Part shown: positions 61,676-64,000 of the stretch, one piece after another
How the letters are laid out: each line of letters opens with the position of its first letter
How positions within the stretch are numbered: position 1 is the stretch's first letter
Origin: Bifidobacterium sp. ESL0690
Lineage (GTDB): Bacteria; Actinomycetota; Actinomycetes; Actinomycetales; Bifidobacteriaceae
Reading direction: 5' to 3'
DNA: 64,000 nt
NCBI RefSeq assembly: GCF_029392315.1
Contig: NZ_CP113939.1
Span: 1,302,001-1,366,000 of the forward strand
The notes under the pieces: generated by a model
The model's input: only the letters and a program-made list of their open reading frames with translations
Told to the model about the DNA's origin: nothing
Databases searched by the model: none
Made by a program: the position numbers and the translations under genes

Positions 61676-61730
61676 AAGCTCATTTCATCCGGTTATGTGC
61701 ACCTCATCCGGCGATATTCGCTTCGATCCT

Positions 61731-62978
61731 TCATCGTTGCTTCGCAACACCGGAAGCCGCGCCAGATGAGCTGCTTCCAGTCTGTGAGCCGGAAGTCGAG
61801 CCGGATTCATTGCCGCTCGTGCCAGTGCTGCCGGAGGTCGAACCGCTAGTGGAGCCAGAATCAGTGGAACTACTGCCGCCGCTGGTGCCGCTCGAGGAAT
61901 CCGCGGAACCGCTGGAGGAACCGGTGGAATCCGAAGTCGTGCCACCGCTGGTCGTACCTGAATTGCTGCTACCGGAAGTACCGGTGCTCGAATTGCCGGA
62001 AGTGCCGGTGCCAGAGCCATTGGAGGTTGACCCGCTTTGCGTGCCGGAATCGGAGGTGGAGCCGGAATTGTTCTGGTTGGTGGTGCTGTTGTTCTTCTGA
62101 GTGCCGCTGTCGGTTTTCTGGCTGCCATCGGTCGAGTTGTTGCCAGAATCGTCCTGTTGCTTGCGGTTCTTCGTGGCCGAGTTGGTGACGATGTTGCGCA
62201 CCACGTCATCGGTGCCTTGCCCCTTGGTGGCCAGCGAGATGATGCCTGCCGTAATGCCGACCGCGACCAAGGCGCTCACCACGGCCACGACAATCGCCAG
62301 CCGCTTGTAACGCTTCTGCTTCGATGAATCGAAGACGCGGATATGGCCGTCGGCCTGGCCCGGGCCCTTGACCCGTTTGCTGGAACCGGCAATGCTCTTG
62401 CCTTGCGCGCCGTTCTTGACCGGTTGCATTACGGCGGTTTTGCCACCGGAAGCGGAAGGCTGCAGAACCTGAGTGGCCTCACCTGGTTTGCTGCCATTTT
62501 GGTTCAACTTGCTCTTGCCGTCGGCGCCAACCGCAGGCATCGCCTTGGTCGCGCCTTTCGTGCCATCCTGCGATCCTTCTTGGCCATTACGGGCCAAAGC
62601 CGCAAGACTCGTGGACGTGCCGTCGAGACGCAAGGTGGAAGGCGCATGCACATTGTTCGCGGAAACAGTGTTGGCCAATCGCCCGTGATGCTCGGCATCC
62701 GAACCGATGACGCGCGTTTCCTCATTCGAACCGGCACCCGCGATATCCTGCTGCGCTGTATCGTCGCCCTGCGGCACGTTTTCCTGCAGCTTCTTGCCGG
62801 ATTCGTTGAGCACGTTCTGATAGATTTGCGAAGCCACCGCCGAGACGATGGAACCGACCGCAACACCGATCACGGAACCGGCGATGCCGATTTTCGCCGA
62901 CAACAGGAACGAAGTGACCGCAGCAAGCGCACCGGCTATGATCTGCGAGACCGAAATCCCCTTGAAAAAATTCTTCAT
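61731..62978 (-). CDS. Membrane protein with long Ser/Thr/Gly-rich C-terminal tail
   Basis: About 415 residues from the ATG at 62978 (MKNFFKG). Two close hydrophobic segments lie near the N-terminus (ISVSQIIAGALAAVTSFLL and IAGSVIGVAVGSIVSAVASQI). A charged cytosolic region and a third membrane helix (RLAIVVAVVSALVAVGITAGIISLA, about residue 235) follow. The tail of about 140 residues is almost only Ser, Thr, Gly and Asn, with a few Asp and Gln. No LPxTG sorting signal is seen. The tail could be a glycosylated stalk or wall-spanning linker; this is inference. Confidence 0.8.
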   Translation of the reverse strand: MKNFFKGISVSQIIAGALAAVTSFLLSAKIGIAGSVIGVAVGSIVSAVASQIYQNVLNESGKKLQENVPQGDDTAQQDIAGAGSNEETRVIGSDAEHHGRLANTVSANNVHAPSTLRLDGTSTSLAALARNGQEGSQDGTKGATKAMPAVGADGKSKLNQNGSKPGEATQVLQPSASGGKTAVMQPVKNGAQGKSIAGSSKRVKGPGQADGHIRVFDSSKQKRYKRLAIVVAVVSALVAVGITAGIISLATKGQGTDDVVRNIVTNSATKNRKQQDDSGNNSTDGSQKTDSGTQKNNSTTNQNNSGSTSDSGTQSGSTSNGSGTGTSGNSSTGTSGSSNSGTTSGGTTSDSTGSSSGSADSSSGTSGGSSSTDSGSTSGSTSGSTGTSGNESGSTSGSQTGSSSSGAASGVAKQR

Positions 62979-63215
62979 GATTCTCAAGGATAACGAAACG
63001 AAATTGGAAAACGCTGATAACCGACCAAAACCTTGCCGAACGCTTACAGCCAGGGAGACTTATATTACAAATCTTTGGTTTCTGCAAGCAGTATAGTCTA
63101 GTTTAATAGTTATTATCGATATCGAATTCCATTATTGAACTTGACGACCTTACGCTCTACAAGACAGGCTCGGTACAGATTCATCGCGATTGCACCACGT
63201 CAGGCACCATAACAG

Positions 63216-64000
63216 CTACTTCTTGCGCAGATCATGGACCCAATCCTCCACTCTACGAAACAGGTCGACGATTACGGAACGGCGCACAATGGACATGAGC
63301 ACCGCGAGGAAAATCAACGCGAAACCGGCCAAGGTCGAGAAAGTCAATGTCGATCCCCAGAAAAGTATGGAAAACAGTTCTGAGAACAGGCTTTCAGTGC
63401 ACATCACCACGGAAGCTGATGATGCCGAGACGTGCGCCAGACCAATGTTCTGCATGAGCTGCGCCAAGGTTGTGGCGCCGATGAACAGGTAAAGGAAGCT
63501 CACGACGATTTTCGGTTCCAGCCATGTGGCGTTTGGCGCAGGTTCGGTGAAAATCGCACCGATGAAAAACAGTACGGCGGAAACGGCCATCTCCACAAAA
63601 GTGACAGTGATGGCGCTGAATTTCTTGGAATAGACGCCGAGATAGGTCAGGTTAAAGGAAAAAACCACGGCACAACCAATGGTGAGCCAATCACCTTTAG
63701 ACAGAGAAAGCGAAAATCCACCCGGCTTGAGGGCCACCAAACCAACTCCTGCCAAACAAATCACGCCAGCGATGACGTTGATGTTATGGGGTCTGCTTTT
63801 GCTGACGAACCATGATGCGAACGGTGTCAGCACACAATAGACGGCCGTAAGGAACGCGCTTCTGCCAGGATCGATGGTCAACAGACCCTTGGTTTGCAGA
63901 ACCATAGTTGCCCAATAGCTGACACCGGTGAGCAAAGCCGGCAACAGAATCGACCTGTTCAAAGCAGGAATGATCCGCTTGTGGAAAAGGGCCAGCATTA
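63216..64000 (-). CDS. EamA/DMT-family transporter (partial)
   Basis: About 260 residues of a drug/metabolite transporter, cut by the window end. Nine or so helices are visible, including WATMVLQTKGLLTIDPGRSAFLTAVYCVLTPF (first EamA repeat) and ATTLAQLMQNIGLAHVSASSASVVMCTESLFSELF (second repeat), matching the ten-helix RhaT/YdcZ-like fold less its first helix. An ATG at 63998 is present but is more likely internal. The substrate is not predictable. Confidence 0.85.
   Translation of the reverse strand, partial: MLALFHKRIIPALNRSILLPALLTGVSYWATMVLQTKGLLTIDPGRSAFLTAVYCVLTPFASWFVSKSRPHNINVIAGVICLAGVGLVALKPGGFSLSLSKGDWLTIGCAVVFSFNLTYLGVYSKKFSAITVTFVEMAVSAVLFFIGAIFTEPAPNATWLEPKIVVSFLYLFIGATTLAQLMQNIGLAHVSASSASVVMCTESLFSELFSILFWGSTLTFSTLAGFALIFLAVLMSIVRRSVIVDLFRRVEDWVHDLRKK

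Larger units (their letters stand above)
61421..61730. other. Intergenic region between tRNA-Ala and the Ser/Thr/Gly-rich protein gene
   Basis: A 310-base gap. It holds the tRNA-Ala promoter region with the GCGACACGCC element at 61492-61501, an unremarkable AT-richer middle, and the strong hairpin terminator at 61636-61675. Confidence 0.6.

Overview
The window looks like chromosomal DNA from a bifidobacterium or a close relative in the Bifidobacteriaceae. Several gene blocks point to Actinobacteria: a WYL regulator of the PafC type before a HelY helicase; the zinc-site RNA polymerase partner RbpA; and the run pgsA–DUF881–small basic protein–DUF881–garA–ftsR, which matches the mycobacterial Rv1822–Rv1828 neighbourhood. 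GuaB3 and a clustered tsaD–rimI–tsaB–tsaE–holA–comEC–comEA–leuS order fit the same picture. Base composition is moderately GC-rich by eye, except for a visibly AT-rich island at about 4.9–7.5 kb. No insertion sequence, prophage, rRNA operon or CRISPR array is visible.

Layout. 1–4.9 kb, plus strand: the 3' part of pafC, a small membrane protein, helY and rbpA. rbpA is preceded by a GGGAAT/GTT pair that fits a SigR/SigH-type promoter. 4.9–7.9 kb: a cluster of palindromic hairpins, two AT-rich genes sharing a repeated domain, and a small membrane protein. 8.0–18.0 kb, minus strand: hisF, hisI, lgt, rpe, hisE and hisG, then the pgsA-to-ftsR run, with rlmN upstream. 18.0–22.6 kb: rpsB, tsf, pyrH, frr and cdsA, a translation and phospholipid block.

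23.1–31.6 kb is the most unusual part. It is an apparent single minus-strand operon holding two NCS1 permeases, a nitrilase-family amidohydrolase, two DUF917 paralogues, a lone HyuA-type hydantoinase/oxoprolinase and a DUF1177 protein. I read it as an uptake and ring-opening pathway for a nitrogen heterocycle (hydantoin, thiohydantoin or similar). The substrate is unknown.

31.9–44 kb: def, a long-chain acyl-CoA ligase, a small conserved actinobacterial protein, guaB3, icd, an orphan binding-protein-like lipoprotein, an M23 peptidase, tag, an OafA-type acyltransferase and tRNA-Asn. 44–55 kb: the tRNA t6A genes, holA, comEC/comEA and leuS. 55–64 kb: an orphan amino-acid-binding lipoprotein with corA, a histidine phosphatase, a YdcF-family protein, an S10 carboxypeptidase, tRNA-Ala, a Ser/Thr/Gly-rich membrane protein and a partial EamA transporter.

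Two regulatory patterns stand out. A composite element of about 45 bp occurs both upstream of comEA and in the M23/tag divergent region. Its GCGACACGCC block also lies 71–74 nt upstream of both tRNA genes.
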